The notes under the pieces: generated by a model
What the model was told of the DNA's origin: nothing
What the model saw: only the letters and a program-made list of their open reading frames with translations
Database searches by the model: none
Origin: DATDMG01 sp036518955
Lineage (GTDB): Bacteria > Actinomycetota > Actinomycetes > Actinomycetales > Kineosporiaceae
Assembly (NCBI GenBank): GCA_036518955.1
Contig: DATDMG010000010.1
Coordinates: forward strand, 1 to 64,000
DNA length: 64,000 nucleotides
Direction of reading: 5' to 3'
Program-made: the position numbers and the translations under genes
In this document: positions 1-8,460 of the stretch, in pieces
Layout: each line of letters starts with the position of its first letter
Numbering within the stretch: position 1 is the stretch's first letter

Positions 1-114
1 CGTGACGAAGGTGATGCACGGGGTATGTCCGGCGAGTCGGGCGGCGAGCGGGGTGGGAAGGCGGTGGCGCAGCGTCAGCGACGACACGTCGGTGTCGAGA
101 ACGACGAGGCTCAC
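1..114 (-). CDS. VapC-type PIN-domain toxin, N-terminal part only (runs off window)
   Basis: Only the first 38 codons are in the window. They read M-S-L-V-V-L-D-T-D-V-S-S-L, where the hydrophobic strand followed by D-T-D-V-S is the usual N-terminus of a PIN-domain ribonuclease; the first Asp would be a metal ligand. The GTG start overlaps the stop of the upstream antitoxin gene by four bases (GTGA), the classic coupled arrangement of VapBC operons. PIN toxins cleave tRNA or other RNA when not bound by antitoxin. The catalytic remainder lies outside the window, so activity cannot be judged. Family call is from motif plus context. Confidence 0.7.
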   Translation of the reverse strand, partial: MSLVVLDTDVSSLTLRHRLPTPLAARLAGHTPCITFVT

Positions 115-311
115 GTCAGCCCGGCCCTCCGCGACGCGTAGAGGTCAGCGAGGAACTCGTCCAGCTCTTCATCGGACTCGAAGGTGCCCGACCGGGCTAA
201 CTCGTCAACCGAGGCGATCGGCTTCACGCCCTGCCGGCGGGCCAGTTCTTCGGCGGGGACGTGGTCGGACATCGGCGGCCAGGCCGGCGTCGACTCAGGG
301 GTGCTCGTCAT
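111..311 (-). CDS. VapB-like antitoxin
   Basis: A 66-residue acidic protein whose C-terminal half (V-D-E-L-A-R-S-G-T-F-E-S-D-E-E-L-D-E-F-L) has the charged amphipathic helix expected of an antitoxin that wraps a PIN toxin. The ATG at 311 is chosen over an upstream in-frame start at 458 because a GAGAGG ribosome-binding site sits about 9 bases before it. The stop overlaps the toxin start (GTGA). It should neutralise the downstream toxin and probably repress the operon. I do not recognise a specific DNA-binding fold, so the antitoxin role rests mainly on size and position. Confidence 0.65.
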   Translation of the reverse strand: MTSTPESTPAWPPMSDHVPAEELARRQGVKPIASVDELARSGTFESDEELDEFLADLYASRRAGLT

Positions 312-673
312 GGTCGCCACCTCTCTTCCTCTCGCTCGGATTGTCCCATCGACGACGGGCTCTCGGTACCTCGATGTTGGGTCCTGGCCGGGGGCACCAG
401 CGATGTCCGATTCTGGGAGCGAAGTGGGAGCGGCGGGTGAGTGTTCAGGCTCGGTCAACGGTGCCGATCTTGGGTGGTCCTAGGCCGCTGATCTGCGGTG
501 ATGCCGCCTATCAGGCCACGTGATCGTCAGTGTGCTCGGTTCGCACCGAGGGGCGCCCTGGTCTCAGTTCTGGTCTCGTTCATGCTCGACCGTGGCCGTT
601 CGGGGCAGTGCGCTGGAGCCGCCTCTCCGCAGGCTGGAACGGGGATGAACAGGTCCGGACAGCCGATCACAGA
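312..673. other. Non-coding stretch upstream of the toxin-antitoxin pair
   Basis: No convincing gene on either strand. Frames that stay open here lack ribosome-binding sites and known motifs. The left part should hold the promoter of the antitoxin-toxin operon; the right part ends at the tRNA fragment. Confidence 0.4.
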
Positions 674-731
674 CCTCGAAAGCGTGTGTGGGCTCACGCC
701 CACCGTGGGTTCGAATCCCACCGCCACCGCC
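674..731 (+). other. 3' fragment of tRNA-Ser(CGA): likely attachment-site copy of an integrated element
   Basis: From the anticodon loop CTCGAAA onward the sequence is a normal class II serine tRNA: 3' anticodon strand GCGTGT, a long variable arm (GGGCTCACGCCC), a T-arm with GGTTCGAAT, and an acceptor ending CGCCACCG. The 5' half is absent: the bases before the loop (CAGAC) do not pair with GCGTGT, and no D-arm or 5' acceptor GGTGGCG lies upstream. Integrases of the tyrosine family commonly use the 3' half of a tRNA gene as attB and leave such a copy at the far end of the island. The orientation implies that the intact tRNA and the element lie to the left. Confidence 0.7.
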
Positions 732-916
732 CTGACCAGCCCGGGCGCCGGGTCGCCCGATCGCGGTGACCCGGCGTCCCGGATTGTCGGCGATGCCCCT
801 CAGCACCGGATCGGTGAGGTGCCGGTACCGGCACCGTCCGGCTCGCCGGGTTCGCAGCCCATCACTCTCGCCACCGGGATCATCGAAGGTGCGTCCCGAT
901 TCATGATCAAGGACCA

Positions 917-2092
917 TCAGCAGGTGGCGAACTGGTTGGGGTCCACCGGGGTGGAGAGCCGTCCGATCGCTCGGCCCGGATAGGTAGTGCCGTTGAAGGA
1001 GCAGGTGTTCCCGGCGGCTTGCGCGCACACGGCCAGCGCGGTGCCCCGGTAGTTGCCCGATCCCATCAGGGTCGACCGCGCCCACCGCGGGCCGGGCAGA
1101 GTGCACCCTGTCTCTCCCGGCTGGCAGGCACCCGTCCGTGGCGGCTGCGTCATGGGCAGGTCACCGGTGGGCTCCTCGGCCAGGTTGCGCCCAGCCCGGC
1201 CCGTCGGCGGCTGGCCGGAAGTGCCCTCGCCGTCGATGACCGACTGAATCCAGGTCCGAAACTCCCACACCGGCAGCTCGTAGGATGCGTCACTCCGGGG
1301 GTCTCCGACCGGGTTTCCCGCGTCGTCGACGAAGAAGAAGCCCGTGACCCCCATGTGGACCGCCAGCAGACTTCCATTAACCGCGAACACGCCACTGCCC
1401 GAGTCGCCGGAGTGGGCGACGTGATTCATCACCAGCGGCGGCACACCCGCGAAGTCATTCGCGAAGAGAGGCTTCACCTGACGGATACGCGCCAAAACCT
1501 CGGCGGCGGCCGCCCGGAGGATCACCGAGTCCAGTGTCTGCAAGGCACGCCCCCGACTCTCTCCCCAGCCGAACGGCATTGCCCACTGGAAGTCTTCCGC
1601 CGCGTTCTCGGCGAGTCTGGGGATCCAGGTGTTCTCTGGAACGGGTTCAGCGAAGTGGACCATGGCCAGGGTCGGCCCTCCGATGCCAGACGGACCGGTC
1701 GATCTCCCTGAGATTCGTGCTGTCGCTGCCGTCCGCCGTGTCATTGACGACGCCAAACCTCAGCGAGTACCTGACGTTGTGGTCTGCGAGAGCAGGTGTG
1801 CATTCGTAAGTACCCGGTTGCGGGCCACCAGCGTCCCGCCACCCACGAACCTGCCATTCTCGAAGATACGAACCTGGGCGGAAGGGACCCGGGCCGCCTC
1901 GCCGCCCGAGACTGCCCTGCTCTGCTCCAGCGGCGCACCTGCCCATACCAAAGCGGTCGATAGCGACACGACGAGCATCAGGCCGAGGCCACGACGCAGG
2001 TGCCCGCGGGAATCGAGCGATGCCCATCGCCGCTTCGCTGCGGATGTCGCCACGGCCCCTACTCCAAGTCGCGTGTCGGAAGCGTCAACCAC
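917..2092 (-). pseudogene. Secreted S1 (trypsin-like) serine protease, disrupted by two compensating frameshifts
   Basis: The N-terminal part (2092 down to about 1777) has a signal sequence (hydrophobic core L-M-L-V-V-S-L-S-T-A-L-V-W) and the catalytic-His segment V-L-T-N-A-H. The C-terminal part (about 1675 down to 917) has the catalytic Ser motif G-D-S-G-S-G. Both are in one frame but separated by stop codons at 1757-1759. Between them the protein only makes sense in another frame (N-V-R-Y-S-L-R-F-G...). Removing one C near 1674 would restore A-D-L-A-M-V, the catalytic Asp strand. So one base seems lost near 1775 and one gained near 1674: either a pseudogene or two sequencing errors. The GTG start at 2092 overlaps the end of the GH128 gene by 8 bases. 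Confidence 0.75.
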
Positions 2093-3020
2093 GACTGCAG
2101 CAATGGCCCTTCCACGGGATCAGGTCCCATCTGGTTGATGATGGTTGAGGTGAGTTCATACTGAACACTTCACCCAGGGGCGTGAGTCGCCCGTCCGCGA
2201 CGAGCGCCTCATTGCGCTCCGGCGTGTACCAGGCCCACCGTTGGATCCCCATCTGCCGCATGACCTGGACGGCGCCCTGATAGAACTCACGGACGGTCGG
2301 CTCATCCGTATTGCTCTTGTCGAGGCAACCGAATTCGGTCACCCAGATCTGCCGACCCCCCGCCACGCTCTTGATCCCATTGAGGTAGGATTCGAGGGCG
2401 GCAGCCGTGCACGAACCAGGGTCCCACCCGTAGAAATGCGCCGCGATGAAGTCCACCCGCAGGTTCCGCTCCGCGACGCCCTTCATGAAGGCGGTCAACC
2501 AGTCCCTGCCACTATTACTGCCGGAGACCGCTGGGCTGCCCACGGTGACATCGTTGCGCGACGTCAGGGCAGGCCACAGGTCGAGGGCAGTCTCCACCGT
2601 CATGGGGGACTGGTCCGCCTGATTGGGTTCATTGAAGCCGAGCAATGTCCGGTAGCCATTCGAGTAGGCGCGGTCGGCCTGCCACTGGACGTCGCCGAGA
2701 GTATGTCTGCCCCGGCCCGACACCATGGGGACGTACCCGGGCGCGTCGCACCCGGGGTCCACGTACCAGTTGTACCACCACTCGGCCTTGGACAGTTTCG
2801 TCGAGGCGCAATCCTGACCCGCCGCTCCATTCTGTCCCGGCGTCGCGGCCCAGCCACGGTCGATCAGGGAACTGCAGATGGCCAGCAGTGCCACCAGCAC
2901 GAGGCCGAGGATGACTCTGGCCGGTCGAATGCGGGCCCTGAACCCTCCCTCGGCATGAGTCGCCGGTGTCGGTGACCAGAGTGGTGGGGGTGAAACCCAC
3001 CGGTCTGAAGAGTGAGGCAT
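2085..3020 (-). CDS. Secreted glycoside hydrolase, GH128-like (Glyco_hydro_cc, beta-1,3-glucanase family)
   Basis: 311 residues. A hydrophobic segment at about 35-52 after an Arg-rich stretch is a signal peptide or anchor, so the enzyme acts outside the membrane. The rest is a TIM-barrel catalytic core with the family's two glutamates: L-G-F-N-E-P-N (Glu about 131, likely acid/base) and I-W-V-T-E-F-G-C (Glu about 229, likely nucleophile), plus H-F-Y-G between them. Members of this family hydrolyse beta-1,3-glucans. The ATG at 3020 has GGAG six bases upstream. The gene runs straight into the protease frame, suggesting a two-gene exoenzyme operon. Base composition is less GC-rich than the flanks, a hint of acquisition. 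Substrate is inferred from family. Confidence 0.8.
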   Translation of the reverse strand: MPHSSDRWVSPPPLWSPTPATHAEGGFRARIRPARVILGLVLVALLAICSSLIDRGWAATPGQNGAAGQDCASTKLSKAEWWYNWYVDPGCDAPGYVPMVSGRGRHTLGDVQWQADRAYSNGYRTLLGFNEPNQADQSPMTVETALDLWPALTSRNDVTVGSPAVSGSNSGRDWLTAFMKGVAERNLRVDFIAAHFYGWDPGSCTAAALESYLNGIKSVAGGRQIWVTEFGCLDKSNTDEPTVREFYQGAVQVMRQMGIQRWAWYTPERNEALVADGRLTPLGEVFSMNSPQPSSTRWDLIPWKGHCCSRG

Positions 3021-3373
3021 CGAAGCTCCGCTGGGTCGACGTCCGCTGGGGCTGTTTCAGGCGCTCCGCGGAACGGGCCATTGCCGTTGCCGTCCACTCT
3101 CACCGGGACCGGCGGCGACGGACCAGACCTTCACCCTGGCCGGAACCGGACATGACGGAGTACTGGTCCCCGTCCCCGCGAATCCACGCGGACGTGCGCC
3201 ACGGCCGTGTCCCAGGTCCTGCCCGGCCGCGCTCTCGACACCGCTACCAGCCTCGTGGCAGCTACCGAGAGAGACCGGCTCCTCACCAGGCCCTGCACGA
3301 CGTGACCCCTGGTTCCCCGGGTGGACGGGACGGTGGCCCGGTGGTTGGGCCCGTCACTTCTCCCGGACGCCGG
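3021..3373. other. Intergenic region without a recognisable gene
   Basis: Contains the presumed promoter of the GH128 gene at its left end. The open frames that cross it on both strands have no family signature or good ribosome-binding site. I see nothing else to annotate. Confidence 0.4.
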
Positions 3374-3547
3374 TCACTTCTCCGGCTCGGCCCGCAGGTC
3401 GCCCACCAGCTTCAGGTAGTGGTTGACGTCGTCCGGTGCCGGGTCCAGCGGCGCGGCCTCGGCGAAGTCCTCGGCCGCCTCCGGGTCGTGTTCGCCGGCT
3501 GGTTCCGCCGTCCCCGCGGCGGGCAGCCGCTCGTCTGGTTCCGTCAT
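3374..3547 (-). CDS. Small acidic hypothetical protein
   Basis: 57 codons from an ATG at 3547, starting M-T-E-P-D-E-R-L and ending L-K-L-V-G-D-L-R-A-E-P-E-K. It is rich in Glu, Asp, Ala and Pro and mostly disordered-looking, with one short amphipathic helix near the C-terminus (D-V-N-H-Y-L-K-L-V-G-D-L). It starts 36 bases after the NAD synthase stop on the same strand, so it is probably the last gene of that transcript. Codon composition fits the neighbouring genes (GC at third positions). Not recognised; a coding gene is likely but not certain. Confidence 0.5.
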   Translation of the reverse strand: MTEPDERLPAAGTAEPAGEHDPEAAEDFAEAAPLDPAPDDVNHYLKLVGDLRAEPEK

Positions 3548-3583
3548 GGCTGCCCGATGCCCCGGCCGCGGCGGGCGAAACCG

Positions 3584-5629
3584 TCACGCCGTCGGGACTT
3601 CGCGCGCCAGCTCGTCGAGCCAGGCCCGCGCGGAGGCGTCGGACGGCGCCCGCCAGTCCCCGCGCGGTGACAGCGAGCCGCCCGCGGCGACTTTCGGGCC
3701 GTTCGGCAGGGCGGACCGCTTGAACTGGCTGAACGCGAAGAACCGCCGCAGGAACACCTCGAGCCACTGCCGGATCTCCGCCAGCTGGTAGGCGACCCGC
3801 TGTTCGGAGGGGAAGCTCGGCGGCCACGGCCCCGTCGCCGGGTTCTGCCAGGCGTGCATCGCCAGGAACGCGATCTTCGCCGGCCCGAAGCCGTACCGCA
3901 GCACGTAGAACAGCGAGAAGTCCTGCAGCGCGTAGGGGCCGACCGCGGCCTGGGTGCTCTGCGGCGTCTCGCCGTCCGCCGCCGGGACCAGCTCGGGGCT
4001 GATCTCGGTGTCCAGCACCGATTGCAGGGTCTCACCCACCGCCTGGTCGAACTGGCCGGTGGTGATGACCCAGCGGATCAGGTGCTGGATGAGCGTCTTC
4101 GGCACCCCCGCGTTGACGTTGTAGTGGGACATCTGGTCGCCGACACCGTACGTCGACCAGCCGAGCGCCAGTTCGGACAGGTCTCCGGTGCCGAGCACGA
4201 GGCCGCCGCGCTGGTTGGCGATCCGGAACAGGTAGTCGGTCCGCAGGCCGGCCTGCACGTTCTCGAAGGTGACGTCGTAGACCGGCCGGCCGTGCGCGAA
4301 CGGATGGTCCAGGTCGGCGAGCATGAGGCGGGCCGCTCGGGTGATGTCGATCTCGGACAGGGTGACGCCGAGCGCCTTCGCCAGCCGGGTCGCGTTCCCG
4401 CGGGTGCGTTCGCTGGTCGCGAACCCGGGCAGGGTGAACGCGAGGATGTCCGAGCGCGGCCGCCCGAGGCGGTCCAGGGCCCGGGCCGCGACGATGAGCG
4501 CGTGCGTCGAGTCCAGGCCCCCCGAGACCCCGATCACGACCCGCGGCTGCCCGAGGGCCCGCAGCCGCTGTTCCAGGCCGGCGACCTGGATGTGGTACGC
4601 CTCGTAGCAGTCGAGCTCCAGTCGGGAGGCGTCGGCGGGGACGAACGGGTACCGCTCCACCGTCCGGCGCAGTCCGACGTCCACCGGCGGCGGGTCGAGG
4701 GTGAACTCGACCGTCCGGAACTCGTCGAGTGCCTGCGCATGGTGCCGGCGGTTGTCGTCGAAGGTGCCCATCCGTAGCCGTTCGGCGCGGAGCAGGTCGA
4801 GGTCGACGTCCGCGACCGCCCGGCGCGCCTCGTCGGGGAACCGTTCGGTCTCCGCCAGCAGGACGCCGTTCTCGTAGATCATGGTTTGACCGTCCCACGC
4901 CAGGTCGGTGGTCGACTCGCCGGCTCCGGCGGCCGCGTAGACGTACGCGGCGAGGCAGCGTGAGGACGCCGAGCGGCACAGCAGGCGCCGGTCCTCCGCC
5001 CGGCCGACCGTGATCGGGCTGCCGGACAGGTTGAGCAGCACGGTGGCCCCCGCCAGGGCCGCCTGGGCGCTGGGTGGAATCGGCACCCACATGTCCTCGC
5101 AGATCTCCACGTGCACGGTCAGCCCGGGCACGTCGGTCGCGGTGAACAGCAGATCGGGGCCGAACGGCACGTCGGCGCCGCCGACCCGGACGAGCCCGCG
5201 CTGGTCGTCGCCCGGCGCCGTCTGCCGTCGCTCGTAGAACTCCCGGTACGTCGGCAGGTAGGACTTCGGGGCGACCCCGAGCACCCGACCCCGGTGAACC
5301 ACCACGGCGGCGTTGTAGAGCCGGTGCCGGTGCCGCAGCGGGGCCCCGACGACGAGCAGCGGGAGCAGGTCCCGCGACGCCTCGACCACTTCCGCGAGCG
5401 CCGCCTCGACGGCGTCCAGCAGGGTCTCCTGCAGCAGCAGGTCCTCGATCGAGTAGCCCGACAGGGTCAGCTCGGGGAAGACGGCGACCGCGACGGCGTC
5501 CTGGTGGCACTGTCGGGCCGCCTCCACGACCGCGGCGGCGTTGGCCCGCGGATCGGCCACCGCCGTCCTGGTGGTGCACGCCGCGACCCGGGTGAAGCCG
5601 TGCCGATAGGCCGAGCGGAAGGAGTTCAC
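3584..5629 (-). CDS. nadE: Glutamine-dependent NAD(+) synthetase
   Basis: Catalyses the last step of NAD synthesis: deamido-NAD + ATP + glutamine to NAD. The N-terminal nitrilase-type glutaminase domain shows the catalytic triad Glu53 (F-P-E-L-T-L-S-G), Lys122 (P-K-S-Y-L-P) and Cys177 (E-I-C-E-D-M). The C-terminal synthetase domain carries the P-loop G-V-S-G-G-L-D-S-T and the G-L-R-T-D-Y-L-F / D-L-S-E-L-A-L-G-W-S-T-Y-G-V-G-D motifs. At 681 residues from GTG 5629 it matches the mycobacterial enzyme (about 679) and is recognisably collinear with it. A GGAGG lies almost directly against this GTG, closer than usual, but the next upstream starts would add about 50 unrelated residues. Cytosolic, homooctameric in the mycobacterial relative. 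Confidence 0.97.
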   Translation of the reverse strand: MNSFRSAYRHGFTRVAACTTRTAVADPRANAAAVVEAARQCHQDAVAVAVFPELTLSGYSIEDLLLQETLLDAVEAALAEVVEASRDLLPLLVVGAPLRHRHRLYNAAVVVHRGRVLGVAPKSYLPTYREFYERRQTAPGDDQRGLVRVGGADVPFGPDLLFTATDVPGLTVHVEICEDMWVPIPPSAQAALAGATVLLNLSGSPITVGRAEDRRLLCRSASSRCLAAYVYAAAGAGESTTDLAWDGQTMIYENGVLLAETERFPDEARRAVADVDLDLLRAERLRMGTFDDNRRHHAQALDEFRTVEFTLDPPPVDVGLRRTVERYPFVPADASRLELDCYEAYHIQVAGLEQRLRALGQPRVVIGVSGGLDSTHALIVAARALDRLGRPRSDILAFTLPGFATSERTRGNATRLAKALGVTLSEIDITRAARLMLADLDHPFAHGRPVYDVTFENVQAGLRTDYLFRIANQRGGLVLGTGDLSELALGWSTYGVGDQMSHYNVNAGVPKTLIQHLIRWVITTGQFDQAVGETLQSVLDTEISPELVPAADGETPQSTQAAVGPYALQDFSLFYVLRYGFGPAKIAFLAMHAWQNPATGPWPPSFPSEQRVAYQLAEIRQWLEVFLRRFFAFSQFKRSALPNGPKVAAGGSLSPRGDWRAPSDASARAWLDELAREVPTA

Positions 5630-5837
5630 CCTCCGATCCTGCCGGATCCTCCCGGCGGGGACGACGGCCGGCCGAGCCGGCCACAGGTCGTGATCGTCGG
5701 TCGGCGCGGCCGGCATGGGTGCACCATGGGAGGTCGGGTTCGTGTCCCCGCAGTACCGAATGCCCCATGTGCAATGGTGCATACATGACTTGCCTGGCGT
5801 TTTAGAGTGGGTTCAGGATCGGGCACAGGAGGCCTGG

Positions 5838-6521
5838 ATGAGGCTCGGCGAGAGTGATCGGTCCCAGAACGGTACGACGCAGCGGGAGGCATGGCCGGGC
5901 GACGATCTGGGTGGTGCGGGTGAACCCGGGGGCGACGCGGACGACGGTGCCGGCGCTGACGGCGGCCGCCCGGCCCTGCTCCTGCCCGGCCGGGCCTACG
6001 GCCCGCAGTTCCCGTTGCTCTACTACGCCCGGCGCTGCCTGGCGGACGCCGGCCGGCACGTGCAGGCCCTGGAGTGGCCGAGCGGCGAACTGGCGCCGGG
6101 CTGCGTCGTCCGGATGCTGCAGGAGGCGGTCGACAGGCTCCCGGACGGTCCGCGCGACCTGGTGCTGCTCGCCAAGTCGACGGGCACGCACGCCATTCCG
6201 TGGGCGGCCGAGCACGGTGTGCCGGGAATCTGGCTCACCCCGTTGCTGCAGGTCCCCGCTGTCCGCGCGGCCCTTCCGTCGCTGCCTGCCGGGTCCCTGC
6301 TCGTGGGCGGTACGGCCGACCCGACCTGGGACGGCGAGGTGGCGGCCGCGAGCGGCCTGCCCGTCCTGCAGCTGGAAGGGGCGGATCACAACCTGGAGCT
6401 ACCGGGCCACGTCCACCGCTCGCTGGCTGCCCTGGCCCGGGTCGTCACCGCGGTCTCGGACACGCTGTCACCGTCGATCCGGGAGGACCTGACGCCGGCC
6501 CGGGGCCTGTCGCTGCGCTGA
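5838..6521 (+). CDS. Alpha/beta hydrolase-like protein
   Basis: 227 residues from ATG 5838, which has AGGAGG five bases upstream. After a Gly/Asp-rich N-terminus of about 40 residues comes an alpha/beta-hydrolase core: first strand A-L-L-L-P-G-R-A-Y-G, nucleophile elbow K-S-T-G-T (Ser), acid-containing G-G-T-A-D-P-T-W-D, and catalytic histidine G-A-D-H-N-L-E. The elbow is K-S-T-G rather than canonical G-x-S-x-G, as in several small dienelactone-hydrolase-like families. Divergent from nadE, sharing a short intergenic region. Substrate unknown. Confidence 0.75.
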   Translation: MRLGESDRSQNGTTQREAWPGDDLGGAGEPGGDADDGAGADGGRPALLLPGRAYGPQFPLLYYARRCLADAGRHVQALEWPSGELAPGCVVRMLQEAVDRLPDGPRDLVLLAKSTGTHAIPWAAEHGVPGIWLTPLLQVPAVRAALPSLPAGSLLVGGTADPTWDGEVAAASGLPVLQLEGADHNLELPGHVHRSLAALARVVTAVSDTLSPSIREDLTPARGLSLR

Positions 6522-6721
6522 CGGGTCCGCTGGGCCGCCGGCCCGCTGAACGGCCCAGGTCAGGTGGGTCCGGTTCGATGTCCAGCCGCCCGGGGGTTAG
6601 CGTGGTCCAGCCGCCCGGGGGCTAGCGTGGCCGCCCGGAGGGCTCGGCAGGGCGCGGCCCGCGCGGGGGTGCCTCGTCGCGTGAGGTGCGGCTCGGTGCC
6701 GCAGCGGCGGGAGGAGTGCGG

Positions 6722-7546
6722 GTGGTGCGGCAACCGGCGCTGCCGCTGTGGCGGCACGTCGTCTTCGTGGACTGGCACGGCGTGCTGTCCCGCTCGCCGT
6801 TCTGGGCGTCCATCGTCGGAGATGCCCGCCATCCTCTGCACCGTCCGTTGCGCGCCAGGATCGGACGCCTCTTCACAGACCCGGTCCTGATGTCCACGTG
6901 GATGACCGGGCAGCGGCGCACGGTCGACGTCGTGGCCGGCCTCGACGTCCAGGCCGGCGCCCGGTACGGCACCGACTACCTCTGCCGGCAGCTGGAGCGC
7001 GACTGCCGCTCGATGCGGGTCAACGTCGACCTGCTGCGACTGTTGCAGCCGGTGCGGGAACGCGCCTTCGTGGTCGTCGCCACGGACAACGTCGACAGCT
7101 TCGCGGAGGCCTTCCGCCGACTGGCGGCCCGCCCGGCCCGCGTCGCCGCCGAGCCGGAGGCTGCGGACACCCTGGCGTTCTGGGCCCGCGCCTGCGACGA
7201 CCTGATCTGCTCCAGCGATATGGGGGCGCTCAAGGCGGCGGACCCGCAGGCGTTCTTCGGGCCCTATCTGGCCGCCTGCGGTCTCCGGTTCGCGGACGCC
7301 CTGCTGGTCGACGACCGGAGCGACAACTGCGCCGCCTTCCGCCGCGCCGGTGGCGCGGCGTTGCGCTGGACCATGCACACCGATCCCCTCGCCGACGTGG
7401 CCGCCGCGTTGCGGGCGTGGCTGGGTGACGCGGGGCCGGCCGGTCCACCGTCCGGTCAGCCGCCGGGCGGGCAGGACGGCGCGGGCGAGGCCGCCGGCTT
7501 CAGGGCGGCGGCCCCGGTGACCGGGTCGACGAGAGCGAACGCCTGA
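6722..7546 (+). CDS. HAD-superfamily hydrolase-like protein
   Basis: About 274 residues. HAD motifs can be followed: motif I F-V-D-W-H-G-V-L (Asp17), motif II V-A-T-D-N-V-D (Thr), motif III with Lys in G-A-L-K-A-A-D-P, motif IV L-V-D-D-R-S-D-N. In motif I the second aspartate, the usual general acid of phosphatases, is His19, so it may not be an ordinary phosphatase. The start is uncertain among clustered GTG codons; 6722 (or 6725) sits at proper distance from GGAGG at 6710-6714. The last 91 bases overlap the convergent gene on the opposite strand. Substrate unknown. Confidence 0.7.
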   Translation: MVRQPALPLWRHVVFVDWHGVLSRSPFWASIVGDARHPLHRPLRARIGRLFTDPVLMSTWMTGQRRTVDVVAGLDVQAGARYGTDYLCRQLERDCRSMRVNVDLLRLLQPVRERAFVVVATDNVDSFAEAFRRLAARPARVAAEPEAADTLAFWARACDDLICSSDMGALKAADPQAFFGPYLAACGLRFADALLVDDRSDNCAAFRRAGGAALRWTMHTDPLADVAAALRAWLGDAGPAGPPSGQPPGGQDGAGEAAGFRAAAPVTGSTRANA

Positions 7547-8460
7547 CCGAGGACGAGGTCGACGATCTCCCCCAGCCGATCGTCCTGCTGGTAGACGACG
7601 GCGCCCTTGACCTGGGTGGCGATCGTCCGCGCGGCGACCTCGCCCCCTGGCCCGTGCCGGACCACGGCCGCGGAGTTCGGTCTGGACTCGTCCGGATCGT
7701 TGCGCGGCGGCTCCGGCACCATGAAGCCGCGCTTGCGCAGTTCCCGGGCCGTCGACAGGGCCAGCCCCCGGCGCACGGTGGCGTTGTACACCCGCACCTT
7801 GGTCAGCCGGGCTGCCTGCACCATGGGGGCGGCGGTGCACGAAAGCGAGGGTGACGCCGTGCCGCTACTGCCGCCGCCGAACGGCCACGACCACATTCCC
7901 GTCGTGACAGCCGCCGAGAACAGCCCCAGCACGAGGACGGCGCCGAGCAGCCCGGCGAAGGTCACGCTCTGCCGCCGGCGCCGGCCGGTGGTGCGAGGGG
8001 CGGTCTCCGCCGGGGTGACCTCGCCGGTGCCCGGTGGCCGGGTTGCCGGTGCCGCCGGGATCGGGGCGACCGCGATCGGGGGGACCGCCGTCGCGGGGAT
8101 CGCGCTCGGGGCGACCGCCGTCGGTGCCGTGTCGGTCGGTGCCGTGTCGGTCGGTGCCGTGTCGGTCGGTGCCGTGTCGGTCGGCGTCGTGTCGGTCGGT
8201 GCCGTGTCGATCGGTGTGACGGCACCCGAAGGCGGAGTGTCGGGTGCTGCCGGGGCTACCGCCGTGGCGCCGGGATCGAAGACCGTCGTGTCGGGACCAG
8301 GCGCGGCGTCCTGGCCGTGCTCGGGGTGGGCGGCGGGTGCACCGGTCGCCTCCACCCGGAGCGCCCGTGGGGCGGCTTCGTAGCTCATCAGGACGGCGTC
8401 GTCGGCCAGGAGGTCGTCGGGGCGGCCGACGTCGCGGTCGCCACTGCCGTGGTCAGCCAT
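7456..8460 (-). CDS. Membrane-anchored LytR_C-domain protein
   Basis: 334 residues. Cytoplasmic N-terminus of about 150 residues, low-complexity and Pro/Thr/Ala-rich with a T-D-T-A-P tandem repeat. Next come R-R-R-R and one transmembrane helix (about residues 175-195), then an extracytoplasmic LytR C-terminal domain (V-R-V-Y-N-A-T-V-R-R-G-L-A... L-R-K-R-G-F-M-V). This domain is found C-terminal to LytR-CpsA-Psr phosphotransferases and alone in actinobacterial envelope proteins; here no LCP catalytic domain is present. ATG 8460 is preceded by GAGGTGG. Probable envelope role is inferred from the domain only. Confidence 0.75.
   Translation of the reverse strand: MADHGSGDRDVGRPDDLLADDAVLMSYEAAPRALRVEATGAPAAHPEHGQDAAPGPDTTVFDPGATAVAPAAPDTPPSGAVTPIDTAPTDTTPTDTAPTDTAPTDTAPTDTAPTAVAPSAIPATAVPPIAVAPIPAAPATRPPGTGEVTPAETAPRTTGRRRRQSVTFAGLLGAVLVLGLFSAAVTTGMWSWPFGGGSSGTASPSLSCTAAPMVQAARLTKVRVYNATVRRGLALSTARELRKRGFMVPEPPRNDPDESRPNSAAVVRHGPGGEVAARTIATQVKGAVVYQQDDRLGEIVDLVLGQAFALVDPVTGAAALKPAASPAPSCPPGG
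8119..8216. repeat. 15-bp tandem repeat coding T-D-T-A-P
   Basis: Six to seven near-identical 15-base units (plus-strand GTCGGTGCCGTGTCG, with one GTCGGCGTCGTGTCG variant) lie in frame within the LytR_C protein. Unit length is a multiple of three, so copy-number change would lengthen or shorten the cytoplasmic linker without breaking the frame. Confidence 0.85.

Noticed and set aside
527..727. Minus-strand peptide spanning the tRNA fragment
   Set aside because: It is the reverse translation of the tRNA-Ser 3' end, a well-known false gene call.
8119..8216. Short regular repeats suggestive of a CRISPR array
   Set aside because: Units are contiguous, 15 bp and in frame in a coding gene, with no spacers. 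The dnaX 24-bp repeat is likewise a protein repeat. No CRISPR array or cas gene seen.
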